From NCBI GenBank assembly GCA_947176565.1, contig CAMWRC010000102.1, forward strand, positions 1 through 5,506: a DNA stretch of 5,506 nt. Reading direction: 5' to 3'. Within the stretch, counting starts at the first letter, position 1; each line of letters opens with the position of its first letter. The notes below the pieces were generated by a model. It had not been told where the DNA came from. It did not search any database and was given only the letters and a program-made list of their open reading frames with translations. The translations under genes and the position numbers were made by a program. Shown in pieces: positions 1-5,506 of this stretch. Source of the stretch: an uncultured Ruminococcus sp. (GTDB lineage Bacteria; Bacillota; Clostridia; Oscillospirales; Ruminococcaceae).

Positions 1-211
1 CTCCGATATTTGTATGACCTACTTCGGAGTTGCCCATCTGTCCATCGGGAAGTCCGACATCAAGACCGCTTGCGCCTATGAGCGTATTCGGACATTCTTT
101 CATGTATTTGTCAAGATTCGGCTTTTTTGCGGCAGTGATAGCATTGCCGTAATTATCGGGATTATAGCCGAAACCGTCCATAATTATAAGTGCTACAGGT
201 TTTTTTGACAT
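1..211 (-). CDS. gpmI: 2,3-bisphosphoglycerate-independent phosphoglycerate mutase, N-terminal part
   Basis: This is the first 70 codons of cofactor-independent phosphoglycerate mutase; the rest lies beyond the left edge. The enzyme interconverts 3- and 2-phosphoglycerate in lower glycolysis in the cytoplasm, using two Mn ions and a phosphoserine intermediate. The translated start reads [15 protein letters not shown], with metal ligand Asp12, and continues through GNAI (22-25), [20 protein letters not shown] (47-66) and TNIG. Ser62 in the GNSEVGH motif is the catalytic serine of the family, at the same number as in the Bacillus enzymes. The ATG at 211-209 is preceded by AGGAG (223-219) with a 7-base spacer. 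The gene starts 21 bases after the tpiA stop, so it is almost certainly the third gene of a pgk-tpiA-gpmI operon. The identification rests on motifs and is very secure despite the truncation. Confidence 0.96.
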   Translation of the reverse strand, partial: MSKKPVALIIMDGFGYNPDNYGNAITAAKKPNLDKYMKECPNTLIGASGLDVGLPDGQMGNSEVGHTNIG

Positions 212-232
212 AATTAGTCTCCTATTTCAGAA

Positions 233-1009
233 TCAGCCGTTTACAGCAGCCTGAACGATAGTATTGAAATCGTTGGCTTTAAGTGATGCACCGCCGATAA
301 GTCCGCCATCAATGTCCGGCTTTGCAAGGAGTTCAGCGGCATTTCCGGCATTCATTGAACCGCCATACTGAATTGTAACTGCCTGAGCTGTTTCCTCATC
401 ATAGAGCTTTGCAAGCTGTGCGCGGATAAATGCGCATACTTCCTGAGCCTGCTCCGGAGTAGCTGTAAGACCTGTTCCGATAGCCCATACCGGCTCGTAA
501 GCGATGATTACATTCTTAATCTGTTCTGCTGTAACTTTCCAGAGGTCGAGTTTAATCTGACGTGCGATAACTTCCTCAGTGATATTGCACTGACGCTCCC
601 ACTTGAGTTCGCCAACGCATACGATAGGCTTAAGATCTGCATTGAGAGCAGCAAGAGTTCTCTTGTTTACAGTTTCATCAGTTTCGCCGAAATACTGTCT
701 TCTTTCGCTGTGACCGATTACAACATATTCAACGCCGAGTTCAACGAGCATAGGAGCTGAAATTTCGCCTGTAAATGCGCCCTTTTCCTCAAAGTGAACA
801 TTTTCTGCGCCGATTTTCACATTTGAGCCGGCAGTTGTATTTACAGCAGTTTCAAGATTTGTGAACGGAACGCAGGCAATAACTTCAATATTGCCCTCAG
901 CATTTGCAACGAGCGGCTTGATAGCTTCGAGAAGTGCTTTAGCTTCTGGTCTTGTATTGTTCATTTTCCAGTTTCCGGCAATAACAGCCTTTCTTACTGA
1001 TTTGTTCAT
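233..1009 (-). CDS. tpiA: Triosephosphate isomerase
   Basis: This cytoplasmic TIM-barrel enzyme interconverts dihydroxyacetone phosphate and glyceraldehyde 3-phosphate. It has 258 residues, close to the usual 250. The substrate and catalytic residues are visible: Asn13 and Lys15 in AGNWKMN, His100 in IGHSERR (98-104), catalytic Glu172 in AYEPVWAIGTG (170-180), and the phosphate-binding YGGS (215-218) and GGLIGGASL (235-243). One oddity is that the usual Lys of the loop-6 C-terminal hinge (GTGK-T-A) is Leu181, giving GTGLTAT. The segment CVGELKWERQ (131-140) also differs from the common CVGE-x-x-x-x-RE pattern. The ATG at 1009-1007 has AAAAGGAG (1026-1019) 9 bases upstream. The gene follows pgk after 120 bases and precedes gpmI by 21 bases, which fits one polycistronic unit. 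Confidence 0.98.
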   Translation of the reverse strand: MNKSVRKAVIAGNWKMNNTRPEAKALLEAIKPLVANAEGNIEVIACVPFTNLETAVNTTAGSNVKIGAENVHFEEKGAFTGEISAPMLVELGVEYVVIGHSERRQYFGETDETVNKRTLAALNADLKPIVCVGELKWERQCNITEEVIARQIKLDLWKVTAEQIKNVIIAYEPVWAIGTGLTATPEQAQEVCAFIRAQLAKLYDEETAQAVTIQYGGSMNAGNAAELLAKPDIDGGLIGGASLKANDFNTIVQAAVNG

Positions 1010-1036
1010 AGGTAACTACTCCTTTTGTTTTATTAA

Positions 1037-1058
1037 TTGATTTCTGATTGAAAGTCAA
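1037..1058 (-). other. Imperfect AT-rich hairpin upstream of the tpiA ribosome site
   Basis: TTGATTTC (1037-1044) can pair with GAAA plus TCAA (1050-1053 and 1055-1058) around a 5-base loop, leaving G1054 bulged. It gives 8 base pairs, mostly A/T. It lies about 10 bases upstream of the AAAAGGAG site of tpiA. Together with the GC-rich stem at 1089-1119 it fills most of the 120-base pgk-tpiA gap, which is much longer than the 21-base tpiA-gpmI gap. Weak structure; the role is unknown. Confidence 0.25.
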
Positions 1059-1088
1059 GAATTTAATCATTTACTCAGTGAATACCAC

Positions 1089-1119
1089 AATAAGGGCGAA
1101 TATTGCTATCCGCCCTATT
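1089..1119 (-). other. Intercistronic stem-loop between pgk and tpiA
   Basis: Ten bases after the pgk stop, the GGGCG arm (1094-1098) pairs with CGCCC (1111-1115). An A-T pair (1093/1116) extends the stem, and three more A/T pairs follow across a one-base bulge at 1092. The loop is 12 bases (1099-1110). On the transcribed strand no continuous U run follows, so it is not a standard intrinsic terminator. It could be a weak attenuator or an mRNA-processing or 3'-stabilising element that sets different levels of pgk and tpiA. Function is inferred from position only. Confidence 0.4.
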
Positions 1120-1129
1120 ATTTAATGGA

Positions 1130-2350
1130 TTACTTTTCAGCGATAACTGCAACACCAGGAAGAACCTTGCCTTCGAGGTATTCAAGTGATGCACCGCCGC
1201 CTGTTGAGATATGGCTCATCTTGTCAGCGAATCCGAGCTGCATAACTGCTGCTGCTGAATCGCCGCCGCCGATAATTGTAACAGCATCTGTTTCAGCAAG
1301 AGCTTCAGCAACTGCGATTGTACCCTTTGCAAGAACAGGATTTTCAAACACGCCCATAGGTCCGTTCCATACAACAGTCTTTGCAGACTTTACAGCCTCA
1401 GCGAAGATTTTCTGTGTTTCAGTTCCGATGTCAAGACCCATCTTGTCAGCAGGAATCTCTCCGGCTGCAACGTTTTCAACTTCGATTTCAGCGTCGATAG
1501 GATTCGGGAACTCTGCGGCAACAGATGTATCAACAGGAAGAAGAATCTTCTTGCCGAGTGATTCAGCCTTAACAAGCATTTCCTTGCAGTATTCGAGCTT
1601 TTCGTCATCAACGAGTGACTTGCCGATTGAACCGCCGTTAGCCTTGATGAAAGTATATGCCATACCGCCTCCGATAATGAGAGTATCGCACTTTTCGAGA
1701 AGATTTGAAATAACGTTGAGCTTGTCAGCAACCTTAGCTCCGCCGAGAATAGCAACGAAAGGTCTTTCCGGAACTTCAACGGCATTTCCGAGATACTTGA
1801 TTTCTTTCTGCATGAGGTAGCCTACAGCAGTTTCCTTAACGAACTTTGTAACGCCGGCTGTTGAAGCGTGAGCGCGGTGAGCAGAACCGAAAGCGTCCAT
1901 AACAAAAACTTCGCCATCAACGAGATCAGCAAGTTCCTTTGAGAAATCCTCGCCGTTTTTTGTTTCCTCTGCGCCGCGGAAACGAGTATTTTCGAGAACA
2001 ACGATTTCACCGTCAGCCATTTCAGCGACAGCTTTCTTTGCATTTTCGCCTACTACCGTATCATCAGCAGCGAAAACAACTTTTGTATCAACGAGTTCAG
2101 CAAGTCTTGCAGCTGCCGGAGCAAGTGAGAACTTAGCTTCCGGACCGTTCTTCGGTTTGCCGAGATGTGAGCAGAGAACTACTTTTGCGCCGTTTTCAAC
2201 GAGCTTGTTAATTGTCGGGAGAGCAGCCTGAATACGGTTATCATTTGTAATAACTCCGTCTTTAAGCGGAACGTTGAAATCTACTCTTACGAGTACCTTT
2301 CTGCCCTTGACACTAATGTCCTCTACGGTAACTTTGTTTAATCCTGCCAT
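1130..2350 (-). CDS. pgk: Phosphoglycerate kinase
   Basis: This cytoplasmic glycolytic kinase transfers phosphate from 1,3-bisphosphoglycerate to ADP, the first ATP-yielding step of lower glycolysis. Its 406 residues match the monomeric bacterial form. The N-terminal substrate domain shows RVDFNVP (22-28), Arg39, SHLGKP (61-66), NTRF with Arg123, and [12 protein letters not shown] (152-163). The C-terminal nucleotide domain shows GGAKVADK (203-210), IGGGMAYTF (226-234), WNGPMGVFE (328-336), GGGDSAAA (361-368, Asp364 near the Mg-nucleotide) and [14 protein letters not shown] (382-395). All expected catalytic positions are intact. The ATG at 2350-2348 has AAAGGA (2366-2361) 10 bases upstream. 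It heads the pgk-tpiA-gpmI cluster. In many Firmicutes gapA precedes pgk, but here an unrelated solute-binding protein gene does. Its promoter carries a Rex-type operator (2393-2410), implying redox control. Confidence 0.98.
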   Translation of the reverse strand: MAGLNKVTVEDISVKGRKVLVRVDFNVPLKDGVITNDNRIQAALPTINKLVENGAKVVLCSHLGKPKNGPEAKFSLAPAAARLAELVDTKVVFAADDTVVGENAKKAVAEMADGEIVVLENTRFRGAEETKNGEDFSKELADLVDGEVFVMDAFGSAHRAHASTAGVTKFVKETAVGYLMQKEIKYLGNAVEVPERPFVAILGGAKVADKLNVISNLLEKCDTLIIGGGMAYTFIKANGGSIGKSLVDDEKLEYCKEMLVKAESLGKKILLPVDTSVAAEFPNPIDAEIEVENVAAGEIPADKMGLDIGTETQKIFAEAVKSAKTVVWNGPMGVFENPVLAKGTIAVAEALAETDAVTIIGGGDSAAAVMQLGFADKMSHISTGGGASLEYLEGKVLPGVAVIAEK

Positions 2351-2392
2351 TGTTATGACATCCTTTCATAAAAAAATATACGCTTTTGTCTG

Positions 2393-2410
2393 TTGTTAAT
2401 AATCTAACAA
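2393..2410. promoter_or_regulatory. Rex-type redox operator overlapping the start of the pgk transcript
   Basis: The 18 bases TTGTTAATAATCTAACAA match the clostridial Rex consensus TTGTTAANNNNTTAACAA at 13 of its 14 defined positions; the mismatch is C at 2404. The inverted repeat extends to perfect 7-base arms, GTTGTTA (2392-2398) and TAACAAC (2405-2411), separated by 6 bases. It sits at about +4 to +21 relative to the predicted pgk start, a position where a bound repressor would block initiation or early elongation. Rex is an NADH/NAD+-sensing repressor that leaves DNA when NADH rises. The inference is that lower glycolysis here is tied to redox state. As RNA the same repeat could also fold into a 5' hairpin. 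Confidence 0.7.
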
Positions 2411-2420
2411 CCCATATACT

Positions 2421-2449
2421 ATTGTACACTATTCCGGAAAAAATTTCAA
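2421..2449 (-). promoter_or_regulatory. Sigma-A promoter of the pgk-tpiA-gpmI operon
   Basis: On the minus strand, TTGAAA (2449-2444) and TACAAT (2426-2421) are separated by exactly 17 bases. Each box departs from consensus at one or two positions. The predicted transcription start is a G near 2413, which gives a leader of about 63 bases before the pgk ATG. The spacer contains the 8-base palindrome TTCCGGAA (2432-2439). The promoter lies fully between the stop of the solute-binding protein gene and pgk, so the glycolytic genes can be transcribed independently of the sensor unit. Sequence match only; no mapping data. Confidence 0.8.
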
Positions 2450-2485
2450 GTGTTTTTGTGATATTTATTTTGTAAACATATCAAA

Positions 2486-3742
2486 TTATTCTTCAAGACT
2501 GCATATCCTGTTATACAGCTCATCTGCAAGCTTAACGGAATCAGATTTGCCATACAGCATTTCATCGCACGCGTCGATAAACGCATCTATCATATCATCA
2601 TTTTCAAAATACGGACTTATAACTGAAAGTTCGTTCTTTGAATCCGACATCTTCATGAATGCCTCATACTGTATTCCGCCGAGCATATCGTTATCTTCGA
2701 GATACTGCCTTGCAGAACTGCTGAGGGGCGTTCCTTTCTCGATTTTCTGATAGCCTGCCATTTCCTCACTGTTGAGCAGATAATCAAGAAGTTCTGCTGC
2801 TGCTTCCGGATTTTCAACATCTTTCCGTACTGCATACATAGTTGCAGGTTTTGCATACCAGCAGTTCAGCGTACCGTCAATAGTTGTATAATCCGCAACA
2901 ACCATATCATAGCCGTTTTCAATTGCTCCGCTGCAATAGCTTTCCGCGTCGCTCACCCATGCAAGAACTCCGGCATATTTTCCGGACGCTATTTCCAGCT
3001 TATCGAAATCTTCCACCTGAGGAATAACTTTTTTATTGACCATATCACAGTATGTCTCAATCATAAGTCTCATATCATCCGCAGTGAAAACAATATCTCC
3101 GTTTTCGTCCATAAAATCCCTGCCTGTCTGCTGTCCCACACATGAAATTATATAGAACCATGCCGATTTCTTTGACATGGATAAAGGATAGCATCTGCCT
3201 TTCATGACTTCCGCGGCTTTGTACAGTTCAGACCATGTTTTCGGAATTTCAAGCCCGAAATCGCTGTATACCGTTGAATTGGCATAAAATGTAATTGTAT
3301 TTAACGCAATAGGAATCGCATTCTGTTTTCCGTTTTTCATTCCGTATTGCAAATCATCTTCCGTAAAATTTGAAAGGTCTATGTAATCTTTAAGCAGATT
3401 TATGTCGTAATAATTATCGCCGTCGGGAGAATACTGATTTATCCACGCATAATTTATCTGCATGATGTCAGATTCAGTATGCGAAACCATACGCACGGTA
3501 TTTCTTGTCTGATAGCCCGACCATTCGGAATAGTGGCATCTCACTTTTATATCGGGGTGCTGCCGTTCAAATTCCTCAATCGCCTGAAGTGTGTAATCGT
3601 GACGTTCATCGTTTCCCCACCATGAAAAAGAAATCTCGGTCTGTTCCGTCTGGGAAGTCACTACAACGTTATTTCCGCAGCCAGCCGCTGAAAATAGAAT
3701 AAACAACGCTCCGAGGACTGCGGCTGAATTTCTTATATTCAT
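2486..3742 (-). CDS. Extracellular solute-binding lipoprotein, ABC sugar-type (SBP_bac_1-like)
   Basis: This is a 418-residue lipoprotein resembling the solute-binding subunits of CUT1-type carbohydrate ABC transporters. Residues 1-22 form a signal peptide with a hydrophobic core and the lipobox AAGC, so Cys22 would be lipidated and the protein anchored outside the membrane. The mature start shows the family pattern ISFSWWGNDERHDY (37-50), followed by an amphipathic helix and FERQHPDIKV (58-67). A second typical region is ENPEAAAELLDYLLNSEE (310-327). The many aromatic residues (Trp41, Trp42, Trp74, Trp100, Trp195, Trp262, Trp295) suit a sugar pocket, but the ligand cannot be named. The ATG overlaps the stop of the upstream cyclase gene as ATGA and has a strong GGGGAGG site (3756-3750) with a 7-base spacer, so the two are probably translationally coupled. 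No permease or ATPase gene follows; pgk comes next after 135 bases. It may therefore work as a sensory partner (inference) or serve a transporter encoded elsewhere. Confidence 0.88.
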   Translation of the reverse strand: MNIRNSAAVLGALFILFSAAGCGNNVVVTSQTEQTEISFSWWGNDERHDYTLQAIEEFERQHPDIKVRCHYSEWSGYQTRNTVRMVSHTESDIMQINYAWINQYSPDGDNYYDINLLKDYIDLSNFTEDDLQYGMKNGKQNAIPIALNTITFYANSTVYSDFGLEIPKTWSELYKAAEVMKGRCYPLSMSKKSAWFYIISCVGQQTGRDFMDENGDIVFTADDMRLMIETYCDMVNKKVIPQVEDFDKLEIASGKYAGVLAWVSDAESYCSGAIENGYDMVVADYTTIDGTLNCWYAKPATMYAVRKDVENPEAAAELLDYLLNSEEMAGYQKIEKGTPLSSSARQYLEDNDMLGGIQYEAFMKMSDSKNELSVISPYFENDDMIDAFIDACDEMLYGKSDSVKLADELYNRICSLEE

Positions 3743-5232
3743 TCTGTTTCCTCCCCACTGAAAATAGTATATGTATCCTTTCCTTTCTGCTTTGATTTAT
3801 AAAGAGCCTTATCGGCGCACCTGTACAAAGCAGCAAAATCCGAGCCGTGTTCGGGGAAAACAGCCACGCCGATACTTGCGGAAATTTTATAGTTATTGTT
3901 TTCGCCGGTATAGTTATGATGAAACGCCTCACACAGCTCCGCGCATTTTTCCTCGATGTGCCGGAGGTAATTTCCCTGCTGGAAATCGGTTATATTGAGA
4001 TATACACAAAATTCATCGCCGCCGAGTCTGCCGAGATAGTCGTCTTGATGAAAAACACGTTTCATAATATCGCCCACTCCGGAAAGAACCTTATCACCGT
4101 AAGCATGACCGAGGGTATCATTTACGCCCTTGAAATTATCGAGGTCAATAATTATCAGTGCTTTCCTCCGTGAATCAATATCTTTTTTCAGAGCTTCATC
4201 AACGCGTTTCTCAAACGTCCGCTTGTTATAGACTCCTGTAAGCAAATCCATATGAGCTTCATCTGAAAGCGAATCAACTATTTCATTTACCGGCGAAAAG
4301 ATTTTCGCCATAAGCAGAATACTTGCGCCGGCTGCAATAATCGCAGCAGCAGTGGCAATGATAATCACATAGAGAGCAATTTCTTTCTTTTCGCTGAGAA
4401 TTTTCTCTGTCGGCGCACTGCATACGACACGCCAGTTATCGCCGCAGTCAGAAAGCGTGATAAGATATTTGTTATCCATGATAGTAACAGAGGAATGTCC
4501 GGCTGTTCTTCCGGCAATTTCAGGGTCGAGCAGTCCGCCCTCCTGTTCACGGTCTGATGAATATATAACAACATTATTTTCTTCAACAAGCTGAACGGCA
4601 ATATCCTTGATTCCGCCGGGGTGTTCAAAAACGTCTGCGAGTTCGTTTGTGTAGAAAGAAATAACAAGAACCGCATTTTCATGTATACGCTTGACATAGT
4701 AGATACGCTTGAAATTCCCCATATATCCAGTAGACCAGCCGTCAGCGGTTTTCGGACGGTTTATCATGGAAACAAGGTCATTATACATACTGTTTCCGAA
4801 AAGCTTCACAGTGCCGTTTGACATTTTGCCCAGATGATTATTATCAGCATATACAATACTGAAATCCACGAAATTCTCCATAATACATATGCCATACAGA
4901 TGACTTTCGATAAGTTTCTCAGTCTTTATGGATTCATACTCATCATTATTTTTGTCGGTAGCGTCATAGGTGTAGACTTTTTCCTCTGCAAACACAAGCG
5001 TACCGATAGTTTCCATACGCTGAAGATAGCTGTCAAGATTCATCTGCATCTGCACGTTAAGTGCCGAAACCATAGATGTTACTTTTGTTTTCAGTGCCTC
5101 GTCGGTCTTGTTTATAGTCAGCACGGATATGCTGACAGTAAGCGTAACAATTATGAATATGTAGATAAATAGCATCAGATTTTTAAGTTGTTTTACATGA
5201 GCTGATGAACTGCCGCTGTGATGTGCTTTCAT
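3739..5232 (-). CDS. Membrane diguanylate cyclase with extracellular cache-like sensor and GGDEF domain
   Basis: This 497-residue protein is predicted to make cyclic di-GMP from two GTP in response to an outside signal. The order is a short cytoplasmic tail, TM1 (about 19-40), an extracellular region (about 41-284), TM2 (about 286-308), a short linker without a clear HAMP, and a GGDEF domain (about 326-492). The outer region starts with a long helix, then has two PAS-like parts (about 110-195 and 210-275), as expected of a double cache sensor. The cyclase domain shows DLLTGVYNKR (329-338), metal ligand Asp363 in IIDLDNFKGVND, guanine-contacting Asn371 and Asp380, GRLGGDEF (401-408) with an intact GGDEF, SIGVAVFP (453-460) and ADKALYKSKQKGKD (473-486). 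The inhibitory RxxD site reads HQDD (395-398), so its arginine is absent. The ATG at 5232-5230 has AAGGGG (5244-5239) 6 bases upstream. It leads a two-gene unit with the solute-binding lipoprotein. No EAL domain is present. Confidence 0.93.
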   Translation of the reverse strand: MKAHHSGSSSAHVKQLKNLMLFIYIFIIVTLTVSISVLTINKTDEALKTKVTSMVSALNVQMQMNLDSYLQRMETIGTLVFAEEKVYTYDATDKNNDEYESIKTEKLIESHLYGICIMENFVDFSIVYADNNHLGKMSNGTVKLFGNSMYNDLVSMINRPKTADGWSTGYMGNFKRIYYVKRIHENAVLVISFYTNELADVFEHPGGIKDIAVQLVEENNVVIYSSDREQEGGLLDPEIAGRTAGHSSVTIMDNKYLITLSDCGDNWRVVCSAPTEKILSEKKEIALYVIIIATAAAIIAAGASILLMAKIFSPVNEIVDSLSDEAHMDLLTGVYNKRTFEKRVDEALKKDIDSRRKALIIIDLDNFKGVNDTLGHAYGDKVLSGVGDIMKRVFHQDDYLGRLGGDEFCVYLNITDFQQGNYLRHIEEKCAELCEAFHHNYTGENNNYKISASIGVAVFPEHGSDFAALYRCADKALYKSKQKGKDTYTIFSGEETE

Positions 5233-5374
5233 ATGTTTCCCCTTCGGATATTATCCTGTATACGAAAATCAAGATAGATATAATATAGAATCATTATTCA
5301 AAATCCATATTCCAACATAAATCTAATTATCTTCAAAATGATTTTCCTCATTAAGCAGTTACAGGTAATTATGA

Positions 5375-5506
5375 TTATATAGCGATTTTATTTGTTATTT
5401 TGTATTTTCCCTGACATTTAGCTGTGAGTTTCTCTATTGCATTTTTGCACTCACTTAAAAAAAGCTGCTTATCATTTTCATTCTCAAATCCAATATATCT
5501 AAATTC
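5375..5506 (-). CDS. C-terminal fragment of an unidentified protein
   Basis: An open frame enters from the right edge and runs 43 codons to a TAA at 5377-5375. It ends in a lysine- and glutamate-rich, helix-like tail (for example LFLSECKNAIEKLTAKC, residues 15-31 of the fragment). The composition is hydrophilic and protein-like, and the frame lies on the same strand as all the other genes. It ends 142 bases before the cyclase start, which is a normal intergenic distance. I do not recognise the family, and no motif, membrane segment or active site is visible. It is AT-richer than the glycolytic genes. A chance open frame of this length in AT-rich DNA cannot be excluded, so the call is only moderately supported. 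Confidence 0.5.
   Translation of the reverse strand, partial: EFRYIGFENENDKQLFLSECKNAIEKLTAKCQGKYKITNKIAI

Noticed and set aside
14..208. A 64-codon open frame on the plus strand.
   Set aside because: It lies opposite the clearly recognised N-terminus of gpmI and has no ribosome site or family features.
1030..1058. A possible internal promoter for tpiA: TTGACT (1058-1053), 17 bases, TAATAA (1035-1030).
   Set aside because: The -10 box matches TATAAT at only half its positions, and the implied start near 1023 would fall within the tpiA ribosome site (1026-1019), leaving no usable leader.
1125..1820. A 231-codon open frame on the plus strand opposite pgk.
   Set aside because: It is the antisense shadow of pgk, whose full set of family motifs is on the minus strand. 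The translation is Ser/Pro/Ala-rich low-complexity without a family look.
2459..2483. A small stem TGATAT/ATATCA after the lipoprotein gene as a terminator.
   Set aside because: It has only 6 pairs, almost all A/T, with a 13-base loop, and an A-rich rather than U-rich tail on the transcribed strand.
4834..5172. Plus-strand open frames of about 110 codons opposite the cyclase gene (also 3847-4173).
   Set aside because: They lie antisense to a well-supported membrane cyclase and mirror its hydrophobic and GGDEF regions; no start signals are seen.
5298..5351. A 17-codon minus-strand frame starting ATGAGGAAAATC in the gap before the cyclase.
   Set aside because: There is no ribosome site before the ATG, it is very short and it is AT-biased; nothing supports translation.
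5374..5379. A perfect TATAAT on the minus strand, possibly a promoter for the cyclase unit.
   Set aside because: No recognisable -35 box lies 16-18 bases upstream, and there is no extended TG. Such a hexamer is expected by chance in AT-rich DNA. No other convincing promoter was seen in 5233-5374.

Overview
The window looks like chromosomal DNA from a low-to-moderate GC Firmicute. It is most likely a clostridial anaerobe of the Ruminococcus/Oscillospiraceae type. This is inferred from the glycolytic gene order, strong AGGAG-type ribosome sites, a clostridial-type Rex operator and the style of the cache-GGDEF protein. Species cannot be named from the sequence. Every convincing gene lies on the minus strand, so the biological reading order runs from high to low coordinates.

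Reading in the direction of transcription, the window opens with the last 43 codons of an unrecognised gene (5506-5375). A 142-base gap follows, and then a two-gene unit. Its first gene (5232-3739) encodes a membrane diguanylate cyclase with an extracellular cache-like sensor region between two transmembrane helices and a canonical GGDEF active site. Its second gene (3742-2486) overlaps the first by the four bases ATGA and encodes a lipoprotein of the sugar-type ABC solute-binding family. No permease or ATPase gene lies beside it. The overlap and the missing transporter suggest the binding protein may act as a ligand-presenting partner of the cyclase rather than only as an uptake component.

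Downstream comes a glycolytic operon: pgk (2350-1130), tpiA (1009-233) and the start of gpmI (211 to the window edge), which encode phosphoglycerate kinase, triosephosphate isomerase and cofactor-independent phosphoglycerate mutase. A well-formed sigma-A promoter (TTGAAA, 17 bases, TACAAT) lies before pgk. Just after the predicted transcription start is an 18-base near-perfect match to the clostridial Rex operator, TTGTTAANNNNTTAACAA. This implies that lower glycolysis is tuned by the NADH/NAD+ ratio. No convincing terminator separates the sensor unit from pgk, so read-through is possible.

The most notable observations are the Rex-type operator on pgk, the translationally coupled cyclase/solute-binding pair, and the loss of the arginine of the inhibitory RxxD site in the cyclase. 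There is no CRISPR array, tRNA, rRNA or mobile element that I can see, and no gene-free stretch longer than 300 bases.
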